64,000 bases of DNA. Source: Caldilineaceae bacterium. GTDB lineage: Bacteria > Chloroflexota > Anaerolineae > Caldilineales > Caldilineaceae. The position numbers were made by a program, and so were the translations under genes. Location of the stretch: the NCBI GenBank assembly GCA_020846635.1, contig JADLDO010000048.1:62001-126000 (forward strand), in the 5' to 3' direction. This document shows positions 1 through 8,536 of the stretch, in pieces. The notes beneath the pieces are model-generated. The model did not search any database. It was not told where the DNA came from and saw nothing but the letters and a program-made list of their open reading frames with translations. How positions within the stretch are numbered: the first letter of the stretch is position 1; each line of letters opens with the position of its first letter.

Positions 1-613
1 TCTGCTTGAGCTGTAGGATGAAACTGGCCCAATCTGTGACATCAAGCGTGGTGTTATAGACCGAAGGAAACCAATGTAGGTTGACGCTGAAGATGACAAT
101 GGCGACCAGGCCGGTAAAAAAGGTGGGAAGCGAGAAGCCAATCACGGAGAAGACCGTACTCACCTGATCAAAGAGGGAGTTCTGCTTAACGGCTGCGAGC
201 ACGCCCAATGGGATCGCAATCACCACCGCAAAGAGATATGAAAGCCCCACTACCCAAAGGGTTTGCGGAATCCGCTCAAGAATCAAATCAACAACAGGTT
301 TCCCCCGGCTTGTCCATGACGTAATCCGCAAACGCTCTTCTGAGTTACCGATCTCCATGCCGGTGATTTTTTCAAGGGCATTCAACGGTTCATTGATAAA
401 GAACTGCTGCATCCATTTGATATAGCGGATATGAAAGGGCTGGTTCAGCCCCAACGCCTCGCGAATCTGTTCACGCACCTCTTGGGGAATACTCAGGGGC
501 AGACTGCTTGTGGGGTCGCCTGGTGCAAGATCGAGGAGGGCGAAGATGGCAAAACTAATCAGCAGCAACGTTGGAATTGCCGTGAGGATACGACGAGTAA
601 TATATTGTCCCAT
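1..613 (-). CDS. Peptide/oligopeptide ABC transporter permease (DppB/OppB family), cut by window edge
   Basis: The N-terminal ~204 residues are readable on the minus strand from an ATG at 611-613; the 3' end lies outside the window. The product starts MGQYITRRILTAIPTLLLI, the N-terminal membrane helix typical of DppB/OppB permeases. The LAPGDP stretch and the long extracytoplasmic loop before the next helix fit the family, and the inner-membrane helices around LWVVGLSYLFAVVIAIPLG are visible. It lies directly downstream of a solute-binding lipoprotein gene (708-2534), so both probably belong to one peptide-import operon, with the remaining permease and ATPase genes beyond the edge. The substrate cannot be told from sequence; family 5 systems import di- or oligopeptides, nickel or sugars. 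Confidence 0.9.
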   Translation of the reverse strand, partial: MGQYITRRILTAIPTLLLISFAIFALLDLAPGDPTSSLPLSIPQEVREQIREALGLNQPFHIRYIKWMQQFFINEPLNALEKITGMEIGNSEERLRITSWTSRGKPVVDLILERIPQTLWVVGLSYLFAVVIAIPLGVLAAVKQNSLFDQVSTVFSVIGFSLPTFFTGLVAIVIFSVNLHWFPSVYNTTLDVTDWASFILQLKQ

Positions 614-660
614 AAGCTCTCTATTGACCCAATATCTTTAACACGATACCTACAGCCATC

Positions 661-704
661 TGACCTAGGGGTCTGCGATGGCAACATCGCAGACCCCTAG
701 GTCA
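661..704 (-). terminator. Perfect 20-bp intercistronic hairpin (dispersed palindrome family A)
   Basis: Bases 661-680 (TGACCTAGGGGTCTGCGATG) pair perfectly with 685-704 around the tetraloop GCAA. It sits 3 nt after the stop codon of the binding-protein gene and before the permease start. No U-tract follows on the minus strand, so it may be an mRNA-stabilising or partial-termination hairpin rather than a full terminator. This would set higher expression of the binding protein than of the permeases. A related palindrome is at 62526-62562. Confidence 0.75.
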
Positions 705-707
705 TGC

Positions 708-2534
708 TTACTTAATGCGATACCAATCTTCGATATTCCACTCTTCGCTGTCCCAGCCATCCAAGTCGCCTACACCGCCCAGCGTATCGACCCACGCCGA
801 GGGAGATGCGCGGTAGACCAATGGCAGGTTGACATAGTTCTGTGCCAGCATGTCATTCAGTTGCTTGGCGAGTTCAAAGCGCTGGTCTGGATCCACTGTA
901 GCAGCATACTCTTGCCAGAGCGCATCATATTCCTCGCTGCACCAGCGTTCGTTGTTCTCACCAAGCCAGTTGTTGGCACGATTGGCAATGTTTGCCCCGC
1001 CATCGCAAATCCAGCCGCCCAGATATTGCTGTGGATCGATGCTGTCGTTGCCATTGGTGAACATCTGTACATCGGCGTAGAACTTGCCTAATGTGTCCGG
1101 GCTGGCAACATCGCCGCCGAAATAGACACCGGCGTCCACGTCGCGCAACTCGACCTCGATGCCAATCTCGTTCCACCACTGCTTGATGAGCGCCTGGGTC
1201 TTCTGGCGAACTTGGTTGGTGGACGTGACATAGACGAGGCTGAACTTCATGCCATCCTTCTCGCGGATGCCATCGCCATCGGAATCAACCCAGCCCGCTT
1301 CTTCCAGCAAGGCCGCTGCGCCCTCTAGATCCTGGGTCAAGCAGCTATCGTTGGCTGTGGAGACGGCGGCTGGCGGCCCGGAAAGGATGTTACAGGTGGG
1401 GCGTCCGGCAGGGCCGTAGAGTTGTTCGGCGATGATATTGCGGTCAATTGCCATCGAGAGTGCTTTGCGTACATTGATATCCGACAGGATCGGATGGGGA
1501 TTTGGATCTTCTGGCGTCCACTCGGAGCGTAGGTCGCCCAGATCGGCGCTCGGATTGGTGAAGTTCATGAGGATACGCTCGACGTTACCGGCAAAGGCGC
1601 TATGGACTTTGCCAATCCCTGCGGCTTCCATATCGGCAAGGATTTGGGGTTCTACCTGAAGGTTCCAGGCATAGTCCGCTTCGCCTGTTTCAAGCACAGC
1701 GCGTGCCGCAGCGGGCGCATCGCCGCCCCCCTTCATAACGATCTCGGCAAAGTGTGGTTTGTCCGGCTCGCGGTAATTCTCATTCATCTCAAAGGTGACA
1801 ACATCGTTGGCGAGGAACTCTTTGACCTTAAAGGGGCCTGTGCCAATCGGGAAGGTGTTCTGCTCGGAACAGCCCTGCGCGGCTGCGCCAACACAGTCTG
1901 CAAACTGTGCTTTCTGGAGCACAGGCGCTAGATAGCCACCAAATGGGTTGTAGGGGAAGGGTGAAGGCGCATCAAAGGTAATCTTGAGCGTCAGATCGTC
2001 CACCGCTTCCATATTGGCGACATTGGTGAAACTCGTGGGCGAACTACAGCCGGTCGCCGGGTCTGTACAATATTGCCAGGTAAAGACCAGGTCTTCAGCG
2101 GTGAGTGGCGTGCCGTCGGACCAGAGAACGCCTTCCTTGAGAGTCCAAGTGATTGTAGTGAGGTCTTCCGAGACGCCACCATTTTCCACGGTCGGGATAT
2201 CCGCGGCCAGCACAGGCACAAAATTGCCTTCCGGATCGTAATTGAACAGGGGTTCGAGTACGATGGAACCGGCATGATAGTCTTTGGTCCCCGTGGAGAG
2301 ATAGGGGTTAATGATCGAGATGGCCTGCCAGTAGAGCAGCGTCAATGTGCCATCTGTGCCACGACCCGATGTTGTTTCGCCTTCCGCCGGGGCCGCGGCA
2401 GCGGGCGCATCCGCGGCTGGGGAGTCTGCTGCGGGGGCAGCGGGTGCGGCTGCGGGACAAGCAGCTAACAGCATTGTAAGGGCAAACAGTAATCCAAGTA
2501 GATGAAAGCGCCTAAGCTTTCTCATCTGTAGCAT
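708..2534 (-). CDS. ABC transporter solute-binding lipoprotein, family 5 (DppA/OppA-like)
   Basis: A 608-residue extracytoplasmic binding protein for a peptide-type ABC importer. The start at 2532-2534 is chosen because GGAG lies 8 nt upstream, although the frame stays open further 5'. The N-terminus has a lipoprotein signal with lipobox LLAAC (Cys 26), followed by an Ala/Pro-rich linker. The body has family-5 features such as the LEPLFNYDPEGN and VLWSDGTPLTAEDLVFTWQY stretches, SINVRKALSMAIDR-like segments and the C-terminal acidic/aromatic region. The DSDGDGIREKDG segment resembles a calcium-binding insertion seen in many of these proteins. It is followed on the same strand by its permease. 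Ligand is unknown; peptide is the default inference. Confidence 0.93.
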   Translation of the reverse strand: MLQMRKLRRFHLLGLLFALTMLLAACPAAAPAAPAADSPAADAPAAAAPAEGETTSGRGTDGTLTLLYWQAISIINPYLSTGTKDYHAGSIVLEPLFNYDPEGNFVPVLAADIPTVENGGVSEDLTTITWTLKEGVLWSDGTPLTAEDLVFTWQYCTDPATGCSSPTSFTNVANMEAVDDLTLKITFDAPSPFPYNPFGGYLAPVLQKAQFADCVGAAAQGCSEQNTFPIGTGPFKVKEFLANDVVTFEMNENYREPDKPHFAEIVMKGGGDAPAAARAVLETGEADYAWNLQVEPQILADMEAAGIGKVHSAFAGNVERILMNFTNPSADLGDLRSEWTPEDPNPHPILSDINVRKALSMAIDRNIIAEQLYGPAGRPTCNILSGPPAAVSTANDSCLTQDLEGAAALLEEAGWVDSDGDGIREKDGMKFSLVYVTSTNQVRQKTQALIKQWWNEIGIEVELRDVDAGVYFGGDVASPDTLGKFYADVQMFTNGNDSIDPQQYLGGWICDGGANIANRANNWLGENNERWCSEEYDALWQEYAATVDPDQRFELAKQLNDMLAQNYVNLPLVYRASPSAWVDTLGGVGDLDGWDSEEWNIEDWYRIK

Positions 2535-2871
2535 GATACGGTCTCCTTTGGGTTGGAAGTAGTTGGAACACACTAGGCTAACGTGAACGCGATATAAAAA
2601 ATCAAATCGTGGGCTGACCAGCCCTGTGTTGTGCGGGACTAGACTACGTGAAGTCAGCTTTGGATTTGAAGATCCAACCAGAGGTGAGGACGATTGCTGA
2701 TCGGTTTGCTGCTTCGCCTGTCTTGTGGAGGCGGGCAAATCGTACAACGTTTTTAATGACCTGTCAAAGCGCTTTTTTGTCCCCTTTTTTGCCCTTTTGT
2801 ATCCGTAGTCTCGGCGTTCGATTCAAGGGCTGGCGGGGCAAATGGGCGGCAAAATCAATGATCTGATGATT

Positions 2872-2963
2872 TTGTATGTAGTGGAGAATGTGCTAAAGTA
2901 GGAACAGTGCCCAGGGGCCGATGGCTTCTGGCAGCGGCGGGAACAATGGCGTTCCCGCTTTTT
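2872..2963 (+). ncRNA. Candidate orphan promoter-terminator unit (possible small RNA or radA leader)
   Basis: In the 580-nt gap between the divergent binding-protein and radA genes, TTGTAT (2872-2877) is 16 nt from TAAAGT (2894-2899), which has a TGC extension. About 35 nt beyond the predicted start is a textbook intrinsic terminator: GCGGGAAC (2937-2944) pairs with GTTCCCGC (2951-2958), followed by TTTTT. No open reading frame on the plus strand ends there, so the terminator has no obvious gene to stop. A short transcript of roughly 55 nt is possible. This is inference from sequence signals only. The remainder of 2535-3050 shows no supported gene. Confidence 0.3.
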
Positions 2964-3050
2964 CATCCTCGAATTTTTCCCATGCCCATTGACAATATTC
3001 TCTCTTCCTCTTCTCTGCGCCTCAGCGTCTCCGGGCGAGCCTCCTCTGGT

Positions 3051-3079
3051 TTGCTCCCAGTGCCGGAAGAACGTATAAT
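3051..3079 (+). promoter_or_regulatory. Sigma-70-type promoter of radA
   Basis: TTGCTC (3051-3056) is 17 nt from a perfect TATAAT (3074-3079). Transcription would begin near 3086, giving a ~30-nt leader before the radA ATG at 3116. Confidence 0.65.
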
Positions 3080-3115
3080 AAATCCGCACAAGTGTTCGGT
3101 TGGGCCAAAGGAATA

Positions 3116-4510
3116 ATGGGCGTGGCAAAGACAAAAACACAAAGTAAAGTCCAATATGTCTGCTCGGCATGCGGCAGCGTGCAGATGAAGTGGTTGGGCA
3201 AATGCCCGGACTGTGAAGAATGGAACACGCTGGAGGAAGTCGAAGTGCGCCCAGCGGAGAAGAACCGTTCGCCGGTCGGCGTGGGCACTTTTCAGAATAT
3301 CCAGCCGGTTTCACTGGCGCACATTCCCAAAGATGGCGTACCACGCTTGGTCTTGGGCAATAGCGAACTGAATCGAGTGCTGGGTGGCGGCATTGTGCCG
3401 GGTTCGGGCGTGCTGGTGGGGGGCGACCCTGGCATCGGCAAAAGCACCATCCTTTTGCAGATGGCAGCGGAGGTAGCGCGCACCTCCGGTGTTGTTCTCT
3501 ATGTCAGTGCCGAAGAGAGTGATCACCAGATTGGGCGGCGCGCCCAACGCCTGGGAATCAGCGAGGAGCGGCTTTTTGTGCTGCCCGAAATCGTGGTCGA
3601 GCAGATTCTTGAGCATATCGAGCGCATGAAGCCTGTGCTGGTGATTGTCGATTCGATCCAGGCAATTTATAACGAGGCTGGGAGCAGCGCCGCCGGGAGC
3701 GTCAGCCAGGTGCGCGACAGTGCCTCGCTGCTGCTGCGCTTGGGCAAACAATATAACATTCCTATTTTTTTGGTGGGGCATGTGACCAAAGACGGCACGA
3801 TTGCAGGGCCGCGCATTTTGGAGCATATGGTCGATGTTGTGCTGCAACTGGAAGGGGAGCGCTTCCATGCCTACCGGCTGCTGCGTTCGGTGAAGAATCG
3901 CTTTGGCTCCACCAATGAAGTGGGCATTTTCGAGATGAGCGAAGGGGGCATGACCGAGGTGCGTAATCCCTCGGAGATGTTCTTGGCCGAACGGCTGCCC
4001 AACGCCGCGGGCAGCGCCATTGCTGTCTCTATGGAGGGGACACGTCCACTGCTGGTGGAAGTGCAGGCGTTGAGCAGTCACACGACCTTTAGCCAGCCAC
4101 GACGCACAGGCAATGGGATTGACCTGAACCGGCTGCTGCTGCTGACGGCTGTCTTGAGCAAGCGTGTGGGCATCAATCTGAGCGATCAGGATGTTTTTGT
4201 GAACATTGTGGGTGGTATGAAGATTGTGGAGCCTGCCGCCGATCTGGCAATTGCGGTGGCGATTGCTTCCAGCTTTCGCAGTTTGCCGGTGGCGGCAGAT
4301 GTCGCCATCCTGGGCGAAGTGGGGCTGAGTGGCGAGTTGCGCAGCGTGGGCCAGTTGGGTCGTCGTCTGCACGAAGCGGTCAAATTGGGCTTTAGTCGTG
4401 CCCTCGCGCCGCGCAACATGCTCAGGCGTGGCGAGACGCTGCCCAGCGGGATCGAGGTGATCGGCGCGCGCACGCTGCGCGATGCGTTGGATGTAGCGCT
4501 GGTGAGTTAG
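3116..4510 (+). CDS. radA: DNA repair protein RadA (Sms)
   Basis: A 464-residue RecA-like ATPase that acts in recombination and in processing branched DNA intermediates. The start ATG at 3116 has AAAGGA just upstream; an in-frame ATG at 3092 has no ribosome site. Visible features in order: a C4 zinc finger (Cys 16, 19, 30, 33), the Walker A motif GGDPGIGKST near residue 102, the Walker B region VLVIVDSIQA, the RadA-specific KNRFG motif near residue 259, and a C-terminal Lon-protease-like domain (FVNIVGGMKI, AILGEVGLSGELR). Length and domain order match the family. It converges with the minus-strand transporter gene, only 3 nt away, with no clear terminator between them. Confidence 0.97.
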   Translation: MGVAKTKTQSKVQYVCSACGSVQMKWLGKCPDCEEWNTLEEVEVRPAEKNRSPVGVGTFQNIQPVSLAHIPKDGVPRLVLGNSELNRVLGGGIVPGSGVLVGGDPGIGKSTILLQMAAEVARTSGVVLYVSAEESDHQIGRRAQRLGISEERLFVLPEIVVEQILEHIERMKPVLVIVDSIQAIYNEAGSSAAGSVSQVRDSASLLLRLGKQYNIPIFLVGHVTKDGTIAGPRILEHMVDVVLQLEGERFHAYRLLRSVKNRFGSTNEVGIFEMSEGGMTEVRNPSEMFLAERLPNAAGSAIAVSMEGTRPLLVEVQALSSHTTFSQPRRTGNGIDLNRLLLLTAVLSKRVGINLSDQDVFVNIVGGMKIVEPAADLAIAVAIASSFRSLPVAADVAILGEVGLSGELRSVGQLGRRLHEAVKLGFSRALAPRNMLRRGETLPSGIEVIGARTLRDALDVALVS

Positions 4511-4513
4511 GGG

Positions 4514-5347
4514 CTATACGGCTAACTTGAGGATACGGAACGCGCCGGTACCGACCAGCACAAATACCGCTGCGCCGACTAATAGATCGGGTATGTTCGA
4601 ACCGGTCATAAAGACCAGGACACTCGCCACTATCACACCGATATTGACGATTACATCATTTGAAGTGAATATCCAACTTGCTCGCATGTGAACATCCTGG
4701 CTTTGTGCGCGTTGTAACACCCAAAGTGATGCAGCATTTCCTGCCAGTGCGAACAGAGAAATGGTAATCATCAGCGTAAAGTTTGGCTCCTCGCCATGAC
4801 CCATAAAGCGCCTGATGACCTCAATGATGCCCAATACTGCCAAGAGCAATTGAAAATAACCGCTTATACGGGCAACTCGTTTCTTTTGTATGACTGCCTT
4901 GCCGACCGCGTACAGGCTAAGCGCGTAGACAATTGCATCCGCGAGCATGTCGAGCGAGTCTGCAACAAGCCCCATCGACTGGGCCAGGAATCCGGTTACC
5001 AACTCTAGGGCAAAAAGCCCAAAGTTGATGAGCAGCACAATAATGAGTAAGTTTCGTTGCTGCCTATCACTTGCATCCGGTTGTATTGTGTCAACCTGCT
5101 CTTGGCCCACCTGGGTGGCATCAAGATTGAGTGCATCAAGCAAACGCGCAATGGGCGCGCTGTCACCCGTATGGGTGACAATCACTGTACGGTTGGGAAG
5201 GTTAAAAGCCAGGTGTTTGACATTTTGCTGCTCGGAGAGTTGCAGGCGTACTAATTGTTCTTCCGCAGTGCAATCCATCTTCTCTACTTTGAAGGTTGTG
5301 CTGACGAGTTCTGTGTTTTCCACGATGATTCCACCATAAACATTCAT
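4514..5347 (-). CDS. Cation transporter, CDF-like membrane domain with N-terminal HMA-like region
   Basis: A ~277-residue membrane protein. Residues ~1-85 resemble a small metal-binding/ferredoxin-like fold (FKVEKMDCTAEEQLVRLQL, with a conserved MDC). About six hydrophobic segments follow. The helix DSLDMLADAIVYALSLY and the later helix SNDVIVNIGVIVAS correspond to the two metal-site helices of cation diffusion facilitators, with DxxxD and NDxxxN in place of the usual HxxxD. Proteins of this type probably move divalent metal ions. The ATG at 5347 has no clear ribosome site; a GTG at 5321-5323 preceded by GGTGGA is an equally good start. A hairpin at 5361-5397 lies just upstream. Confidence 0.8.
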   Translation of the reverse strand: MNVYGGIIVENTELVSTTFKVEKMDCTAEEQLVRLQLSEQQNVKHLAFNLPNRTVIVTHTGDSAPIARLLDALNLDATQVGQEQVDTIQPDASDRQQRNLLIIVLLINFGLFALELVTGFLAQSMGLVADSLDMLADAIVYALSLYAVGKAVIQKKRVARISGYFQLLLAVLGIIEVIRRFMGHGEEPNFTLMITISLFALAGNAASLWVLQRAQSQDVHMRASWIFTSNDVIVNIGVIVASVLVFMTGSNIPDLLVGAAVFVLVGTGAFRILKLAV

Positions 5348-5360
5348 CACAAACAGCTAT

Positions 5361-5397
5361 CACAAAGGCTCCAGGTTGCACACCTGAAGCCTTTGTG
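5361..5397 (-). promoter_or_regulatory. 15-bp hairpin just upstream of the CDF-like gene
   Basis: CACAAAGGCT plus CCAGG (5361-5375) pairs with 5383-5397 with one C/A mismatch and a 7-nt loop. It is 14 nt upstream of the ATG at 5347 and ~150 nt after the flavodoxin stop. It lacks a U-tract on either strand. It could limit read-through from the flavodoxin gene or mask the translation start of the transporter; the sequence does not decide between these. Confidence 0.45.
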
Positions 5398-5545
5398 CAA
5401 TCTACAACGGCCTGAGGGCAGGCTTGTTGTCATTACTCTATCACAAGCCCCTGCACCATCCCCAACAGGATATGCATTGGGCCGGTGGCGCGGTCAGGCA
5501 CGAAGCAGATCGAGACATGGCGACCTGTTCCGGCGTGACACTCCT

Positions 5546-6019
5546 CTAGCCCAACACCTGCTGCGGTAGCTGGTGGGTAAAGGCGGCGAGCTTTTGCGCT
5601 GAGCTTTCGTTGCCAACTTCGGCCTCTTTGAGCAGCAGGCTCACGAAGGGTTTCGTCTGCGCGGTGGTTTCAACATCAGCGAGGGCGTTCTTGTTTTCTT
5701 CACCCTTGCCACAGATCGAAAGAAACGCAAACTGGTTGAGTTTGGCACGATTCTGTGTGAGATAGGTGCGCGTTGCGGGTGGAAGGCTGCCGCCCCACAA
5801 CGGCGTAACCACAATGACCTGGTCATATGCCCGCGGGTCTTTGGCGAATCTGATGGGGGTCTTCTGTTTGAACATGGCCGCGATCACACAGCCGAACATG
5901 CCTTCCCGGTTCTTCGTATCCACAATCGGATCCAGGTCGCTTGGCATCTGTTCGTGTAGCTGCTTGGCTAGCTGCTCATTGTGTCCAGTCCGTGAATAGT
6001 AGGCAATCAATGTCTTCAT
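5546..6019 (-). CDS. Flavodoxin-like protein
   Basis: A 157-residue cytoplasmic flavoprotein candidate. The start at 6017-6019 is set by AAGGAAGG 6 nt upstream. The N-terminus KTLIAYYSRTGHNEQLAKQL is the phosphate-binding loop of flavodoxins (T/S-x-T-G-N/H type), and VIVVTPLWGGSLPPATRTYL is the typical second FMN contact region (P-x-W-x-G). Such proteins bind FMN and shuttle low-potential electrons or act as flavodoxin/nitric oxide synthase-like reductase partners. It follows the GyrI-like gene by 73 nt on the same strand and precedes the CDF-like gene, so the three may be one transcript. The partner is not evident. Confidence 0.88.
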   Translation of the reverse strand: MKTLIAYYSRTGHNEQLAKQLHEQMPSDLDPIVDTKNREGMFGCVIAAMFKQKTPIRFAKDPRAYDQVIVVTPLWGGSLPPATRTYLTQNRAKLNQFAFLSICGKGEENKNALADVETTAQTKPFVSLLLKEAEVGNESSAQKLAAFTHQLPQQVLG

Positions 6020-6092
6020 TTGACCTTCCTTTGACCGCATAGATATGCTGCGATAGGCTGCCGGTTTCTTCTAAAGTCCAGCGATATCGTTG

Positions 6093-6551
6093 CTAGTGCC
6101 GTTCGATAGGAACATAGACAAACATCCCGGAGTTGCTGTCATTCGGATCGAAATGCTCGTCATAAAGCTCGAACTCTGGGCCGGCTGCACGTTGGTAGCC
6201 GGATGCAGGCATCCAGCTTTGGTAAATGGTGTCATAGGTCTGGCGGATTGTGTTGAGTGTGCAAGGAAAGACCGCATAGGTTTGTGCGGGCACGATGAGG
6301 GCTGTCATGCCCTCTGACACTTCCGTGGCGCTCTCGACCTCTAGCGCGGCCACGTAGTCAAAATCGCCTTTGTTTTCATCGTAATTGTCCATGATACCGT
6401 AGGCGATGTCAGCATCTCTGACGTTTTGAACTTCGTGCATGTGTGGCCCGAATTTTCTCCACAACTGGGGGATTTCGTTGTGCTGATTTTTTCCGCGATA
6501 TTTCATGCCGACGACGGTAAAGGCTGGTTTGGAGATAATCTTTGGTTGCAT
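6093..6551 (-). CDS. GyrI-like / AraC effector-binding domain protein
   Basis: A 152-residue stand-alone effector-binding domain. The start at 6549-6551 has AGGAGG 8 nt upstream. The opening KIISKPAFTVVGMKYRGKN is the typical first strand of GyrI-like/SOUL-type small-molecule-binding domains, and the C-terminal GPEFELYDEHFDPND with FVYVPIERH is the characteristic end (E-Y-x-D/E and xxPI). No DNA-binding region is attached, so it is either a sensor acting with another protein or a small-molecule binder. It heads the minus-strand group with flavodoxin and the CDF-like transporter. Confidence 0.85.
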   Translation of the reverse strand: MQPKIISKPAFTVVGMKYRGKNQHNEIPQLWRKFGPHMHEVQNVRDADIAYGIMDNYDENKGDFDYVAALEVESATEVSEGMTALIVPAQTYAVFPCTLNTIRQTYDTIYQSWMPASGYQRAAGPEFELYDEHFDPNDSNSGMFVYVPIERH

Positions 6552-6788
6552 GATCCTATCCTCCTGATGGGCGTCTTGCAATGCGTACAACTCTGTTGAT
6601 CGGCTCTGCCGTCGCATGACAGAGCGACTCGCGCTGAAGGGAAAGGGCGTCGGCTGTGGGCACCCACCTTAGCGTAGCTCTGTCTCGTTGGGGATGGATC
6701 AGTTGTCGGAAGCGTAATCTACCTGGTCAAGTGGATAGTTTTGCAGAGGAGAGAAGGCGCGCTCGTCCGTCTATCATGGGCGCAGGTG

Positions 6789-6794
6789 TATAAT
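6789..6794 (+). promoter_or_regulatory. Possible -10 element of the PA14 protein gene
   Basis: A perfect TATAAT with a TG immediately before it lies 78 nt upstream of the chosen start at 6872. No good -35 hexamer is at the expected distance, so support is weak. Confidence 0.35.
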
Positions 6795-6871
6795 GGAAGT
6801 GAATGGAAGGGATTCGCTCTGTTCAGCGAAGGTTACGGCAAAGAGCGAAAAGAGCGACAAGGACAAAGAGC

Positions 6872-8488
6872 ATGTTCACGCGCAGCGGGCGAGGCACCGG
6901 CATGGGACGCAGCGACAAGCGAATGAGATTTGCTGTGGCTTTGTTGCTCCTGGCGCTGTGCGGCAGCGGCGCGTTGGTGGCGCTGACTGCCAGTGCCCAG
7001 GTCATCGCACAGGTGCCGCGCGACCATACCTATATTCCGTTGATCCCTTCCGGCGGCAGCGTTGCTACGCCTACTCCTACTGTACGAGTAGGGGCAGTGG
7101 CGACACCGGGGCAGCGGGTCTATGGCTTGTTGGGACGGTTGGAGCGGCTCACAGGAGAACGCTACACCCATTACCTGAGAATCGCGGATGGCAGCTATTA
7201 TGCATTGGCGGGGCAAACCCCGGAGATTGAGCAGCAAATTGATCTGCTGGCGCGTGAGGGTGAATATCCGAATGTAAAAGTATGGGGTGAGGTGCAGGCT
7301 GCGATACGCGCAGGCGAAGCGCCGCTGATCGTGGTGACCGGTGTCTTAGGCACAGAGGCGAACCTACCGACAGCAGTGGCTGCCGCGTCGATTCCAGTGC
7401 CGGTAGCGGTGGTCAAGTTTGACGAGGTTAACCTGTACAGCGGGCCAGGCTCCAGCAACGAGGTGGTGGGCAAGGTTGTGCGGCAGCAGACGTGCGTAAT
7501 AACAGGTCGCAATCAGGCGCGCACATGGCTGCAATTGACCTGCACCGATGGGCAACAGGGGTGGATTGACGCACGTTTGGTCGAGGTACACGGCAATGTT
7601 GCGATTGTCTTAGTGGTCAACCCGGCGACGCCGACGCCTGTGCCCACTCTACCCGCGGCCACTCCTACACCCACGCAGACTCCTGTGGTCTTTAGCGGGT
7701 GGCGCACAGAACTCTTTAACAATGGCAGCCTTGCGGGCGAACCTGTCGCTGTGCTTGATGTGGCGAATATCAACTTTAACTGGGGGGCAGGTGCGCCAAG
7801 CCCACTGCCCGCAGACGGTTTCTCCATACGTTTCTCGCGGCGTATTTCGGTGATCCCCGGCTATTATCAATTTACGGCGACTGCGGATGACGGTGTGCGT
7901 ATTTGGGTGGATGGACGGATGATCCTCAATGCTTGGCCTGCCAACCCCAGTCAAAACTATGTAGTGGGCCAGGTGTTGACGGGCAGCCATGACATTCGTG
8001 TAGAGTATTATGAACAATCGGGGCTGGCAAACGTGCGTGTCGACTTTGGGGCGGTTAGCGATAACAGCGCGTGGCAAGCAAGCTATTACTATGGCGCAAA
8101 CCCGGTGGGCAATCCGGCCTTTCAGCAACAAGAACCGCGGGGCGAAAATCCACTCGACTATAATTGGTCGCTTGGCTCCCCTTATGCATTTACTTTGGGG
8201 CCGAATGTGTTGGGGAACGATTATTGGTCGGCACGCTGGCAAGGGAAGTTCCCATTTGACGGGGGCAACTATGTCTTTCGGGCGGCTGCGGATGATGGCG
8301 TGCGTCTCTATTTGAACGGGCTGTTGGTGCTGGATCATTGGCGGGATGGCTATAAGGATGTGAGCAACCGGGTGCTGGGCGTGGGGCCTGGGGAACATAC
8401 GATTGTCGTCGAGTATTACGAGCGTACGGGCAATGCCTCCATACGGGTCTGGTGGTACCGCGAGGGGGCTTACGTAGGGCCACAATAA
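6872..8488 (+). CDS. Secreted SH3-like and double PA14 domain protein
   Basis: A 538-residue exported protein. The ATG at 6872 is chosen for AAGGA 8 nt upstream and because it places basic residues directly before the hydrophobic segment at ~19-41 (signal peptide or anchor). A short YIPLI stretch follows the signal. Residues ~50-165 are an unassigned region, ~175-241 a bacterial SH3-like domain (VNLYSGPGSSNEVVGKV, WLQLTC, QGWIDARLV), then a Thr/Pro-rich linker. Two PA14 domains lie at ~273-396 and ~399-536, each with the core G-x-Y-x-F-x-A-x-A-D-D-G-V-R pattern and a VEYYE strand. PA14 domains usually bind carbohydrate at the surface, so a wall- or glycan-binding role is inferred. No enzyme domain is seen. 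Confidence 0.88.
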   Translation: MFTRSGRGTGMGRSDKRMRFAVALLLLALCGSGALVALTASAQVIAQVPRDHTYIPLIPSGGSVATPTPTVRVGAVATPGQRVYGLLGRLERLTGERYTHYLRIADGSYYALAGQTPEIEQQIDLLAREGEYPNVKVWGEVQAAIRAGEAPLIVVTGVLGTEANLPTAVAAASIPVPVAVVKFDEVNLYSGPGSSNEVVGKVVRQQTCVITGRNQARTWLQLTCTDGQQGWIDARLVEVHGNVAIVLVVNPATPTPVPTLPAATPTPTQTPVVFSGWRTELFNNGSLAGEPVAVLDVANINFNWGAGAPSPLPADGFSIRFSRRISVIPGYYQFTATADDGVRIWVDGRMILNAWPANPSQNYVVGQVLTGSHDIRVEYYEQSGLANVRVDFGAVSDNSAWQASYYYGANPVGNPAFQQQEPRGENPLDYNWSLGSPYAFTLGPNVLGNDYWSARWQGKFPFDGGNYVFRAAADDGVRLYLNGLLVLDHWRDGYKDVSNRVLGVGPGEHTIVVEYYERTGNASIRVWWYREGAYVGPQ

Positions 8489-8536
8489 ACAAATCAGGTC
8501 TGTGTCAGGGCTACGGTCTGACAAAGTGGGAGCGAA

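Noticed and set aside
2823..3344. A 173-codon minus-strand frame across the radA promoter and start
   Set aside because: It overlaps the radA promoter and N-terminal zinc finger codons and has no protein-like pattern.
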